Source: a bacterium (GTDB lineage: Bacteria; Moduliflexota; Moduliflexia; Moduliflexales; JAUQPW01). From it: a stretch of DNA of 34,126 nucleotides. The notes beneath the pieces were generated by a model. That model was not told where the DNA came from and did not search any database. It worked only from the letters and a program-made list of their open reading frames with translations. Shown piece by piece: positions 16,200-23,741 of the stretch (its first letter is position 1; every line of letters begins with the position of its first letter). The stretch is taken from NCBI GenBank assembly GCA_030550175.1, contig JAUQPW010000008.1, forward strand, positions 1 to 34,126. The letters run 5' to 3'. A program made the position numbers and the translations under genes.

Positions 16200-16380
16200 A
16201 AAATGTTCTATTAACTTGGGTTGAAGAGGTCGCATAACCTCCTAGGAGGAGAACACCTTTCTGACCTCTCATCCTTTCCCTTCCTGCGGGTTGGGAGGGT
16301 CTTGGTCAGATTTAATGTTATCAATACCCGGCATTTGATGATTTTCTTACAAATTGTATGATTTTAAGACATATAATCCA

Positions 16381-16421
16381 AAATTGGTTGAAATAAACCA
16401 TTGGTTTATTTCAACCAATTT
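16381..16421. repeat. perfect inverted repeat with 19-bp arms and 3-base loop
   Basis: AAATTGGTTGAAATAAACC (16381-16399), loop ATT, then its exact reverse complement (16403-16421). It lies 181 bases after the radical SAM stop. The arms have 5 G/C of 19, and no long T-run follows. A terminator, an operator or a mobile-element remnant are all possible. Confidence 0.75.
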
Positions 16422-16572
16422 ATCTGCCCTTCTCCCCCCCCTCTCTTATCCCTTTATCTTCCCTTGTAGAGACCCCATGTAGAGCGTCTTTTAAACATTT
16501 CTCATCCCTTTCTGTTCTGCTGGTATGGTTGTTGCTTTTCAGAAGGGAGGGATTTGCCTGCTTCATCTATGA

Positions 16573-16652
16573 GTCGCATAGGGCTAAGAGCAAGTCTCCC
16601 TTCCAGACTATAGTCGTTTAGGGATCTTAGCGGATCTCCCTTCCAGACCATA
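16573..16652. repeat. two-unit 40-bp tandem repeat
   Basis: Two 40-base units (16573-16612 and 16613-16652) share the core TCTCCCTTCCAGACxATAGT, 19 of 20 matching at 16595-16614 and 16635-16654, and about three quarters identity overall. It lies 180-260 bases before the receptor start. Paired regulator sites or a simple duplication are possible. Confidence 0.6.
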
Positions 16653-16712
16653 GTAGATGAGAAGCACGTTTACATTTAAAAGTGCCGAAATTTTCTACCA
16701 AGCTACACATTA

Positions 16713-16727
16713 TATAACCAGGTTATA
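16713..16727. promoter_or_regulatory. 15-bp palindrome upstream of the receptor gene
   Basis: TATAACCAGGTTATA is a perfect palindrome with 7-base arms, 105 bases before the receptor start. It has the form of a dimeric repressor or activator site. The regulator is unknown. Confidence 0.3.
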
Positions 16728-16832
16728 ACCTTACCATTAACCAAATTTGTAAGGGTGTTCTACGCGATTACCCTTAAACAGGGCAGTTCCATGTAACTGT
16801 ACTCTGAAGGGCAAACAAGTGAGGTCTCAGAG

Positions 16833-18914
16833 ATGAGGAAAAGTTTTTTTAATCCATGTATGCTATTTCTTCTGATTATGAGGATGGTTATGTTAGGGAT
16901 TGAGCCCTTAAGGATTCAGGCGGTAGAAGCACCAAAAGAACCGACTAAACTGGAACCTGTTATCGTTACTTCGACACGAATCGAACAACCCTTGATTAAA
17001 GTTCCCGCAGCGATTGGAATTGTTGAAAAAGAGGATATTCAACTCGGTCAACAGACTGTGGGTTTAGAAGAATCTTTAGAAAAGATCCCAGGGCTCCTCT
17101 TTCAAAATCGATTTAACTTTGCTCAGGATTTACGAATTTCTATTCGAGGGTTTGGAGCCCGAGCCGGATTCGGAATCCGTGGAATCAAGATCCTGTTAGA
17201 TGGAATTCCAGAAACTTTACCTGACGGTCAGGGTAACTTGGATAGCATTGACCTGGGTTCGGCTGAACGGATCGAGGTTATTCGAGGTCCCGTTTCTTCC
17301 CTCTATGGAAATGCATCTGGGGGTGTAATTAGTGTCTTTACAGAAAGTGGACCGGAGCAACCGTTTCTAGAAAGTCGGGTCTCATTGGGAGAATTTGGCT
17401 TTCAACAATATCGATTGAAATCTGGAGGTGAGTGGGGGGTCATGAATTATTTGGTTAATTTAACCCGTCTGGAACTGGATGGATGGAGAGAGCATAGTGG
17501 AACGGAGAATATATTATTTAACAGTAAATTTCAGTTTACCCTTAATGAGACTTCCAATTTAACGGCACTGGTTAATTTTGTTGATACGACTTCAGATAGC
17601 CCAGGTGGCCTGACCCAGGCTCAGGTTGACTCAGATCGCCGGCAGGCCAGTAGCCGTAATCTACAATTTGATGCTGGAGAAGAAGTAAACCAGGAACGGG
17701 TCGGTATGGTCTACCGAAACCAGTTTACTCAAAACCATGAACTTACGGCCACTACCTATTATACTTCCCGATCTTTGGATAGTAACCTTCCGTTTCAGAG
17801 CGGAGGGGCTGTAGATCTGGAACGATTTGTGGTGGGAGGGGGGGTCAAATACATCTACTCCCGTCAGATCTTCGGCAAACAAAATCGGCTGGTAGTTGGG
17901 ATAGACCTGGAGCATCAAAATGACGATCGTCAGCGGTTTAACAATGACAACGGAAAGCGTGGCAGTTTAACCTTTGACCAAACTGAAAAGGTTAGCACTG
18001 TCGGACCGTTTATCCAAAATGAGTTTAGTTTCCTGGAAAATCTGACTTTGACCCTGGGAGGTCGATATGATCGAGTCCAATTTGAGGTGGAAGATCACTT
18101 CCTGTCCGACGGGGACAACTCCGGGGACCGAACTCTGGATAAATTCAGCCCTAGGATCGGTTTGCTTTACAGCCACTCCCCTTCCTTCAATTTGTATGGA
18201 AACATCTCAACCACCTTTGAAACTCCAACTACCACAGAATTTGCCAACCCTTCAGGAGCCGGAGGGTTTAACCCGGATCTGGAACCTATGACCGCGGTCA
18301 ATTACGAAGTAGGGGTTAAAGGGGGCTTCAAAGGAAAGTTACATTACGAACTGGCCGTGTTTACCGTTCGAGCTAAGGATGAACTGATTCCCTTTCAATT
18401 ACCGGACTTTCCAGGTCGTACCTTTTATCAGAATGCAGGAAAATCGACACGGAATGGAATGGAATTAGGTCTTAGGGCAGAACTCCTTAAAGGTCTCACC
18501 CTCACTGGAGCTTATACCTATTCAGACTTCTTTTTTGAAGAGTTTCGGACAGCAGATGGCGTGTTCGATGATAACCAAATCCCGGGAATTCCTAGAAATC
18601 AGATATACGGAGAAATTGCTTATTTTCATCCTTCAGGGTTATACGGGGTTTGGAACGTTTTATTTGTAGATGAAGTTTTTGTAGACAATGCTAACACCGT
18701 AAAGAGTGACGCCTATACGCTTTCCGATTTACGCCTGGGATACATGAAGCACTCCGGGAATTGGGAGTTCTCTCCTTTTATCGGATTGAACAATTTATTT
18801 GATGAGGAATATAACGCCAATGTGATCGTTAACGCCGGAGGGGGGAGGTTTTTCGAACCGGCACCGGGTTTCAACGTATATGGGGGAATCCATTTAGGCT
18901 ATTCTTTCTTCTAA
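16833..18914 (+). CDS. TonB-dependent outer-membrane receptor, resembling YncD/PqqU
   Basis: 693 residues, full length. A signal peptide (about 1-31) is followed by a TonB box (EPVIVTST, 41-48), a plug domain (about 55-165: IPGLLFQNR, ISIRGFGARAGFGIRGIK, DGIPETLPDGQG, IEVIRGPVSSLYGNASGGV) and a beta barrel ending in the terminal aromatic GYSFF. From memory, several landmark segments follow E. coli YncD/PqqU, the reported PQQ receptor: FAQDLRISIRGFG with DGIPETLPDGQG, SPGGLTQAQ, KDELIPFQ, FYQNAGKSTRNGMEL and VIVNAGGGRFFEPAPG. Next downstream is a PQQ dehydrogenase, then ExbB/ExbD/TonB to energise it, so PQQ is the best guess. An iron or lanthanide chelate is the alternative. Receptor class is certain; ligand is inferred. 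Confidence 0.9.
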   Translation: MRKSFFNPCMLFLLIMRMVMLGIEPLRIQAVEAPKEPTKLEPVIVTSTRIEQPLIKVPAAIGIVEKEDIQLGQQTVGLEESLEKIPGLLFQNRFNFAQDLRISIRGFGARAGFGIRGIKILLDGIPETLPDGQGNLDSIDLGSAERIEVIRGPVSSLYGNASGGVISVFTESGPEQPFLESRVSLGEFGFQQYRLKSGGEWGVMNYLVNLTRLELDGWREHSGTENILFNSKFQFTLNETSNLTALVNFVDTTSDSPGGLTQAQVDSDRRQASSRNLQFDAGEEVNQERVGMVYRNQFTQNHELTATTYYTSRSLDSNLPFQSGGAVDLERFVVGGGVKYIYSRQIFGKQNRLVVGIDLEHQNDDRQRFNNDNGKRGSLTFDQTEKVSTVGPFIQNEFSFLENLTLTLGGRYDRVQFEVEDHFLSDGDNSGDRTLDKFSPRIGLLYSHSPSFNLYGNISTTFETPTTTEFANPSGAGGFNPDLEPMTAVNYEVGVKGGFKGKLHYELAVFTVRAKDELIPFQLPDFPGRTFYQNAGKSTRNGMELGLRAELLKGLTLTGAYTYSDFFFEEFRTADGVFDDNQIPGIPRNQIYGEIAYFHPSGLYGVWNVLFVDEVFVDNANTVKSDAYTLSDLRLGYMKHSGNWEFSPFIGLNNLFDEEYNANVIVNAGGGRFFEPAPGFNVYGGIHLGYSFF

Positions 18915-18964
18915 TCGTTTCAAACTCTAGCTGACCAATTCCTGCTTATAAGGAGGAGAGAAAT

Positions 18965-20788
18965 ATGATGAGAAAGCTTGGTTATCTGGCAGTTATCTTG
19001 ATTAGCTTGATTAGCTTACAATTATTCCAGAGCGCTCAAGGCGAAGAAGTGACCGATGACCGCTTATTAAATGCCTATCAGGATAAAAAAAATTGGCTCC
19101 TGTATGGGCGGGACTATGCGAATCAGCGATATAGTCCCCTCGATCAGATCCATGTCCATAATGTTAAGGACCTGACTCTCCGATGGATCTATCAGACAGG
19201 GAAGATAGGATCTTTCCAGACCAACCCCTTGGTGGTGGATGGGGTGATGTATATTACCACTCCTTATAATCATGTTATTGCCTTAGATGCCCGAACCGGC
19301 AAGCAAATCTGGCGGTATGAACATAAACTTCGCACGGAGAAGTTCTGTTGCGGGCCTGCTAATCGGGGAGCTGCTGTAGGTTATGGGAAGGTATACATGG
19401 CAACCATCGATGCCCGATTGGTCGCCCTGGATCAAAAGACTGGTAAGGTCATATGGGATGTGGAGATCACATACCCTGGAGAGAGAAAAAGTGAGGTGCC
19501 AGAGCCCCTGCTGAGAGACAAAGAGTTACAGGGAGGAACCATTATAGGAGCTACAGGATACAGTGCCAATATAGCCCCTTTGGTTTATAAGGGGAAAGTC
19601 ATTATAGGGACCACAGGTGCCGGCTATGGATTACATCTAAAGCTCAAAGAAGGGGATCAAACCATCATTTCGGTGGGTGGGCTCTCAGGAGGAGATCACG
19701 GCTCTCGCGGTCTCATAGTTGCCTATGATGCCCAAAGTGGAAAGGAGATTTGGAGGTGGTATAGTGTTCCAGAAAAGGGCTGGGAGGGGGAGTGGCGAAC
19801 TACAACACCGGATGGTTATGATCTCCACCGGGATATTGAAGCAGAAAAGGAAGCGTTTCCAAAATACCCGGATGCCTGGAAGGTGGGGGGAGGTTCCATC
19901 TGGTCGAGTCCTGTAGTAGATCCAGAACTGGGCCTGCTCTATGTGGGAACCGGAAACCCTTCTCCTCAGATGGATGACACAACCCGTCCCGGAGATAATC
20001 TTTATACCGTGAGCTTAGTAGCTCTGGATGTGGAAACGGGTTTACTCAAATGGTATTATCAGCAGGTCCCCCACGACCGTTGGGATTACGATGTAGCCAG
20101 TCCTCCTATATTGTTGGAGGTAACAATAAACGGACAAAAAATCAAGGCCGTTGGGCAGGCAAGTAAGCTAGGGTGGTTTTATATCCACGATCGACAGACG
20201 GGCAAGCTCTTGCTGAAATCAGAACCTTTTTTACCCCAAGAGAACTTGTTTGCTAAACCTACCCCCGAAGGGGTCCGCATTACACCCGCCGGTGCTGAAG
20301 GTGCCACCTGGTCCCCGGTGGCCTATAGTCCTCAAACGGAGGCGGTTTATATTTCTGCCGTCCGGATACCTTCCCGATTTATTTCCAAGACCCTAACACC
20401 TGAAGAAGGCAAACCCTGGAAAAGTTATACATTCTTTATACCCACTAAAGAAGAGCGGTCCGGAACCTTCACAGCTATTCATGCTTCTACGGGAAAGATC
20501 TTATGGCAGAAAAAAACCGAGCAACCTATGGTAGGTGGGGCTCTGGCAACGGCGGGTGGTTTAGTCTTTACGGGCGAAGGAAATGGATATTTTGACGCCT
20601 TTGATGCCAGGACCGGAGAACTCCTCTGGAGGTTTCAGTGTGGGGCCGGTGTAAACGCTCCACCTATTTCCTATGAGGTAGAGGGGGTTCAATATATTGC
20701 TGTTGCCGCCGGAGGAAATACCCTTATGGGATCTCCCCTGGGGGATGACATCCTGGTTTTTGCCCTCCCGGAAAGGAATGAAAAGTAG
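18965..20788 (+). CDS. periplasmic PQQ-dependent alcohol dehydrogenase, WDYD (lanthanide-type) motif
   Basis: 607 residues. The start has AGGAGG (18951-18956) eight bases upstream, and a signal peptide occupies about 1-26 (cut near SAQG/EE). The body is an eight-bladed quinoprotein propeller with repeated tryptophan-docking motifs (LDARTGKQIWR, LDQKTGKVIW, YDAQSGKEIWRW, LDVETGLLKW). The vicinal disulfide that contacts PQQ is C128-C129. The metal-site Asn is N331 in GTGNPSPQ, the catalytic Asp D374, and a second Asp D376 gives WDYD, the mark of lanthanide-dependent enzymes such as XoxF and PedH. Where methanol dehydrogenases have GAE with a metal-ligand Glu, this protein has GAG (G220) followed by an insertion of about 23 residues. 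It oxidises an alcohol and passes electrons to a periplasmic acceptor, but no cytochrome gene is adjacent. Confidence 0.88.
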   Translation: MMRKLGYLAVILISLISLQLFQSAQGEEVTDDRLLNAYQDKKNWLLYGRDYANQRYSPLDQIHVHNVKDLTLRWIYQTGKIGSFQTNPLVVDGVMYITTPYNHVIALDARTGKQIWRYEHKLRTEKFCCGPANRGAAVGYGKVYMATIDARLVALDQKTGKVIWDVEITYPGERKSEVPEPLLRDKELQGGTIIGATGYSANIAPLVYKGKVIIGTTGAGYGLHLKLKEGDQTIISVGGLSGGDHGSRGLIVAYDAQSGKEIWRWYSVPEKGWEGEWRTTTPDGYDLHRDIEAEKEAFPKYPDAWKVGGGSIWSSPVVDPELGLLYVGTGNPSPQMDDTTRPGDNLYTVSLVALDVETGLLKWYYQQVPHDRWDYDVASPPILLEVTINGQKIKAVGQASKLGWFYIHDRQTGKLLLKSEPFLPQENLFAKPTPEGVRITPAGAEGATWSPVAYSPQTEAVYISAVRIPSRFISKTLTPEEGKPWKSYTFFIPTKEERSGTFTAIHASTGKILWQKKTEQPMVGGALATAGGLVFTGEGNGYFDAFDARTGELLWRFQCGAGVNAPPISYEVEGVQYIAVAAGGNTLMGSPLGDDILVFALPERNEK

Positions 20789-20880
20789 GAGATCAGGAAC
20801 CAGACCGAGATCGAAAAGATTCTGGAGTTGAGCCAAATGAGTTGTACCTGAGAATTAATGACTTCTAGGGTTTTAGGAAG

Positions 20881-20918
20881 TAGGGTCTGGGATCCAGGGT
20901 CAAGTACCTTAGACCCTA
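20881..20918. other. 8-bp inverted repeat before exbB
   Basis: TAGGGTCT (20881-20888) pairs with AGACCCTA (20911-20918) across a 22-base loop that itself repeats GGGTC. It lies in the 149-base gap between the dehydrogenase and exbB. It could tune the amount of exbBD-tonB mRNA, but no T-run follows. No gene is present in the gap. Confidence 0.35.
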
Positions 20919-20937
20919 AACCCTCAACCTTAGTAAG

Positions 20938-21636
20938 ATGAGGGACTTTATAATACACGGAAATGGTTTAATTGAATTGATCATAAAAGGCGGGATCTTA
21001 ATGATTCCTATCGGGTTATGTTCCATCCTGGTCGTTGCCATTGTTCTTGAACGGATGTATCGATTTCACCGGGCCAGAAGTTATTCTGAGGATTTGATCC
21101 CTAAACTGAGGGATTTAATCGCTGCGGATAAATTCGAAGAGGCTATAAGATTATGCCAAAAATCTCGAGGTATTGTAGCCCGGGTTCTTGAAGAGGTGAT
21201 CCATAACCGTCACCGATCCGTTGAAGATATCGAAACAAGGATCTCGGTCCTTGGGTCTTGGTACCTAAGAGACCTGTCCCGATACCTTCGAGGGTTGGAA
21301 GTTATTGGGAATATAACCCCCTTAATGGGCCTATTGGGAACCGTATTTGGTATGATCAAAGCCTTTATGAAGGTAGCCGAGTTAAGCGAAAAGGTAAATC
21401 CCAGTGTTTTGGCGAGTGGTATCTGGGAAGCTCTGTTAACCACGGCTGCTGGCTTGATTGTAGCCATTCCAGCTTTACTGGCTTATCATTATTTTGAAGG
21501 AAGAGTCGATGAATATGCGTTTCGTATGCAGAACTATAGCATGGACTTACTACAAACCTTGAAAGGACAGGAGTATGATCAAGTTTACCAGGAGAAAGCG
21601 GGTCGAAAACAGCCTGAATATGGCTCCTTTGATTGA
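20938..21636 (+). CDS. exbB: ExbB (MotA/TolQ/ExbB proton channel) protein
   Basis: 232 residues with three membrane helices in the family positions: IIKGGILMIPIGLCSILVVA near 12-35, LEVIGNITPLMGLLGTVFGM near 119-140 and LLTTAAGLIVAIPALLAYHY near 165-185. The hallmark NITPLMGLLGTVFGMIKAF and the TTAAGLIVAIPAL stretch are both present. It forms the inner-membrane channel that with ExbD energises TonB. Its neighbours are exbD (overlapping), tonB and an upstream TonB-dependent receptor, which supports ExbB rather than TolQ. The ribosome site before 20938 is weak, but the start gives the expected N-terminus. Confidence 0.88.
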   Translation: MRDFIIHGNGLIELIIKGGILMIPIGLCSILVVAIVLERMYRFHRARSYSEDLIPKLRDLIAADKFEEAIRLCQKSRGIVARVLEEVIHNRHRSVEDIETRISVLGSWYLRDLSRYLRGLEVIGNITPLMGLLGTVFGMIKAFMKVAELSEKVNPSVLASGIWEALLTTAAGLIVAIPALLAYHYFEGRVDEYAFRMQNYSMDLLQTLKGQEYDQVYQEKAGRKQPEYGSFD

Positions 21637-21994
21637 CATGGTATTCCTCTTGCTGATCTTTTTTCTTCTGACTTCCACTTTTATGCGCCTTGACCCGGGT
21701 CTGGAAGTAAACCTACCAGAAGCTCAATCTTCCCATGTACAGGAAGCAGAAGAGCCTGTTGTGATATATTTGACCAAAGATAATCAGTTATTTCTGAACA
21801 CTAAACCGATTTCCTGGGAGGATTTGAAGACGTATCTCCAGAAGAGCTTAGCCGATAAACCGAATAACGCCGTGGTCCTTAAAGCCGATGCAGGGGTACC
21901 TTTCGGTCTCTTCGTTAAAGTGATGGATATCTCGAGGCAAGCTGGTGTCTTGGATTTAACTGTTTCCACCCGTATTCCTCAGGGATTTCATTAA
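21575..21994 (+). CDS. exbD: ExbD (ExbD/TolR) protein
   Basis: 139 residues. A basic N-terminus (MIKFTRRKRVENSLN) is followed by one membrane helix whose start contains the proton-carrying Asp in APLIDMVFLLLIFFLLTST (D21), and then a periplasmic domain ending VMDISRQAGVLDLTVST. It works with ExbB to drive TonB. The start has a good site (AGGACAGGAG) and lies inside exbB: the two genes overlap by 62 bases in different frames. The basic N-terminus before the helix is family-typical, so the overlap is probably real and would couple translation. Confidence 0.9.
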   Translation: MIKFTRRKRVENSLNMAPLIDMVFLLLIFFLLTSTFMRLDPGLEVNLPEAQSSHVQEAEEPVVIYLTKDNQLFLNTKPISWEDLKTYLQKSLADKPNNAVVLKADAGVPFGLFVKVMDISRQAGVLDLTVSTRIPQGFH

Positions 21995-22023
21995 TTCCTT
22001 TTTGGAGATTCGGTACAACTCCT

Positions 22024-23202
22024 ATGAAAATTGCTCTGATTATCTCTATTCTAATTCACATAGGCGTTATCGTCTTTTTAAATAGCCAGTCGTGGATTCC
22101 CGATCAGCAAAAACCTCAAGCCATTCAAATACGAGTTTCTCTAAGAAACGAAGAGCAAAAAGGGGTCGGGGATAATAAAGAAGTACAGATCCTTCCAAGA
22201 CCCCTAGAATCCGGGTCGAATCAACCCTCTTCTTTCCCCCGACCGCTCGATTTCGACTTCCAATCTGTTCCTCGACCTGAAGTAACCCATCCCTTTCAGG
22301 ACAGGCAATTTGTTGGGGGTACCTTCCAACCTGTCAAACCTGAATCCAGAGGCCAGAAGATGGTTCCGGTTCTAGAAGAAGCCCTGTTACCTCCAAAACC
22401 CCCGGAATTATCCAAGGTCCTGGAAAAACCGGATAGGTCAAATCAGATGATCCCAGAACCTCTGGTGAAACCGGAGATCTGGAAACCCGAACAGGTTCCT
22501 ATGCCCTCCAAACCGATTCCAACGGTAAAAGAAATCGCTCCAGAGGCAAAGAAGGCTGTAGTCAAGAACTTTAAACCGGCTCAAAAAGCGCAGAAACCCA
22601 GGCCAACAACAACTCCAAAACCGACTACGCCCGTTCAGCCTCCATATAAACCGATTGAGCAAACCTTGACTCAAAAGGTAGAACAAATCATTCCTTCTGA
22701 CAAGGAAGTTTCCAAAGAGGTGTCAACTTCTATCATTCAAACACCCCCTGAGGACTCCGGGTCAAAGATTCTAGAAACAATTCCTGGAGAGGGGAAAGGT
22801 TATCTGCCCCCTGAACAGGTTGGTATAACCACCAGCCATGTAGGCACGGATTCTCCTGTGCCTGCAGGTCAATCGCTTGCTGAAACTAAACCAAAGGAAC
22901 CCTCCTCTTCTGCAGGTATGAAATTTGACTCGCTGACCGATCCTGTTCCACGCTATAATCCACGCCCTGAGTATCCCCGTGAGGCCAGAAAATTTGGATG
23001 GGAAGGAACCGTACTCTTAATCATACAGGTTCTTCCTGATGGAAACACCGGGAAAATCGAGATTAAAGAAAGCTCCGGATATTCAGTTCTGGATCAGGCA
23101 GCAGTACAGGCTATTCGCGGGTGGCGGTTTACACCAGCCCAGCGACAAGGAATATCTGTTCCTGCTACCATAGAACTTCCTGTCATCTTCAAGTTGAACT
23201 AA
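22024..23202 (+). CDS. tonB: TonB energy-transducing protein
   Basis: 392 residues. An N-terminal membrane anchor (about 2-19, ALIISILIHIGVIVFL, with His in the helix) is followed by a long Pro/Lys/Glu-rich periplasm-spanning region (about 30-290, PKPPELSKVLEKP, KPRPTTTPKPTTPVQPP) and a C-terminal TonB domain (about 305-392) with PRPEYPREARKFGWEGTVLL, VLPDGNTGKIEIKESSGY, VQAIRGWRFTPA and a terminal strand. It links ExbBD in the inner membrane to the receptor at the outer membrane. The linker is longer than in E. coli TonB (239 residues in total). It is last in the block with exbB and exbD, 29 bases after exbD. Confidence 0.9.
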   Translation: MKIALIISILIHIGVIVFLNSQSWIPDQQKPQAIQIRVSLRNEEQKGVGDNKEVQILPRPLESGSNQPSSFPRPLDFDFQSVPRPEVTHPFQDRQFVGGTFQPVKPESRGQKMVPVLEEALLPPKPPELSKVLEKPDRSNQMIPEPLVKPEIWKPEQVPMPSKPIPTVKEIAPEAKKAVVKNFKPAQKAQKPRPTTTPKPTTPVQPPYKPIEQTLTQKVEQIIPSDKEVSKEVSTSIIQTPPEDSGSKILETIPGEGKGYLPPEQVGITTSHVGTDSPVPAGQSLAETKPKEPSSSAGMKFDSLTDPVPRYNPRPEYPREARKFGWEGTVLLIIQVLPDGNTGKIEIKESSGYSVLDQAAVQAIRGWRFTPAQRQGISVPATIELPVIFKLN

Positions 23203-23238
23203 TAACCTGGGATTTCTGAATCGTAAGGGGCGTTTACC

Positions 23239-23565
23239 TCATTGTTGTTTTTCCGACTTAATAGCGTCACTGATCCACATTAAGGCACGTATGGTAGCGG
23301 GGAAACCTAGCGTTGTGACGGCCAGTACTGCAACGTGTTGAAGCTCTCTGGGCTCAATCCCAACGGCCAGAGCATTGCGCACAGCCGAATGTGTTGCACC
23401 CTCAAGCCCTGCACCAACGGTCAGGGCTAGTTTGACGAGACGTCGGGTCTTCTCATCCAGGGGCCCTGCTTCGTGGCAGCGATCACCTAGTTGCGTGAAA
23501 GCATTCCACACATCGGCATAGTTGTTCTTAAACTCTTCAACGGGTTGTGGTAGTTTATTTGACAT
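23239..23565 (-). CDS. carboxymuconolactone decarboxylase (AhpD-like fold) family protein
   Basis: 108 residues with an excellent ribosome site (AGGAGG nine bases before the ATG). The segment LDEKTRRLVKLALTVGAGLEGATHSAVRNALAVGIEPREL is typical of the CMD family. The CxxC pair of AhpD-type peroxidase partners is absent (EGATHSAVRNA keeps only the His), so thiol-disulfide activity is unlikely. The reaction is unknown; members act in aromatic degradation or redox defence. It lies downstream of nifJ on the same strand, separated by about 180 bases, and is convergent with tonB. Confidence 0.8.
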   Translation of the reverse strand: MSNKLPQPVEEFKNNYADVWNAFTQLGDRCHEAGPLDEKTRRLVKLALTVGAGLEGATHSAVRNALAVGIEPRELQHVAVLAVTTLGFPATIRALMWISDAIKSEKQQ

Positions 23566-23741
23566 AGCTTAGTTCCTCCTTAGTCAGATTCATGGCTACA
23601 GGAAAGGAAACGCTCCTTCTCCACATCCTGCAGCATGTCTACATAGTATATAGAAAGATTCATTATCCAGAAGGGAGCGTAGGAGTCCAGGAGTGTGGAA
23701 GACTCAACACCCTTACCCCTATCTCTATACTCTACTCTTTT

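Larger units (their letters stand above)
16200..16832. other. intergenic region upstream of the TonB-dependent receptor
   Basis: 633 bases with no convincing gene. It holds a perfect palindrome (16381-16421), a 40-bp tandem duplication (16573-16652) and a 15-bp palindrome (16713-16727). I did not find a cobalamin-riboswitch B12-box or a clear Fur box. The promoter for the receptor operon should lie here, but no strong -35/-10 pair stands out. Confidence 0.5.

Noticed and set aside
16311..16324. FNR-like sequence TTTAATGTTATCAA
   Set aside because: Only 8 of 10 defined positions match, one half is poor, and it lies about 500 bases from the next start codon.
16573..16652. CRISPR array
   Set aside because: Only two imperfect 40-bp units in direct tandem, without spacers and without cas genes.
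16200..16832. Cobalamin riboswitch before the TonB-dependent receptor
   Set aside because: No B12-box-like conserved sequence could be found by eye, and the receptor's neighbours point to PQQ or metal rather than cobalamin.
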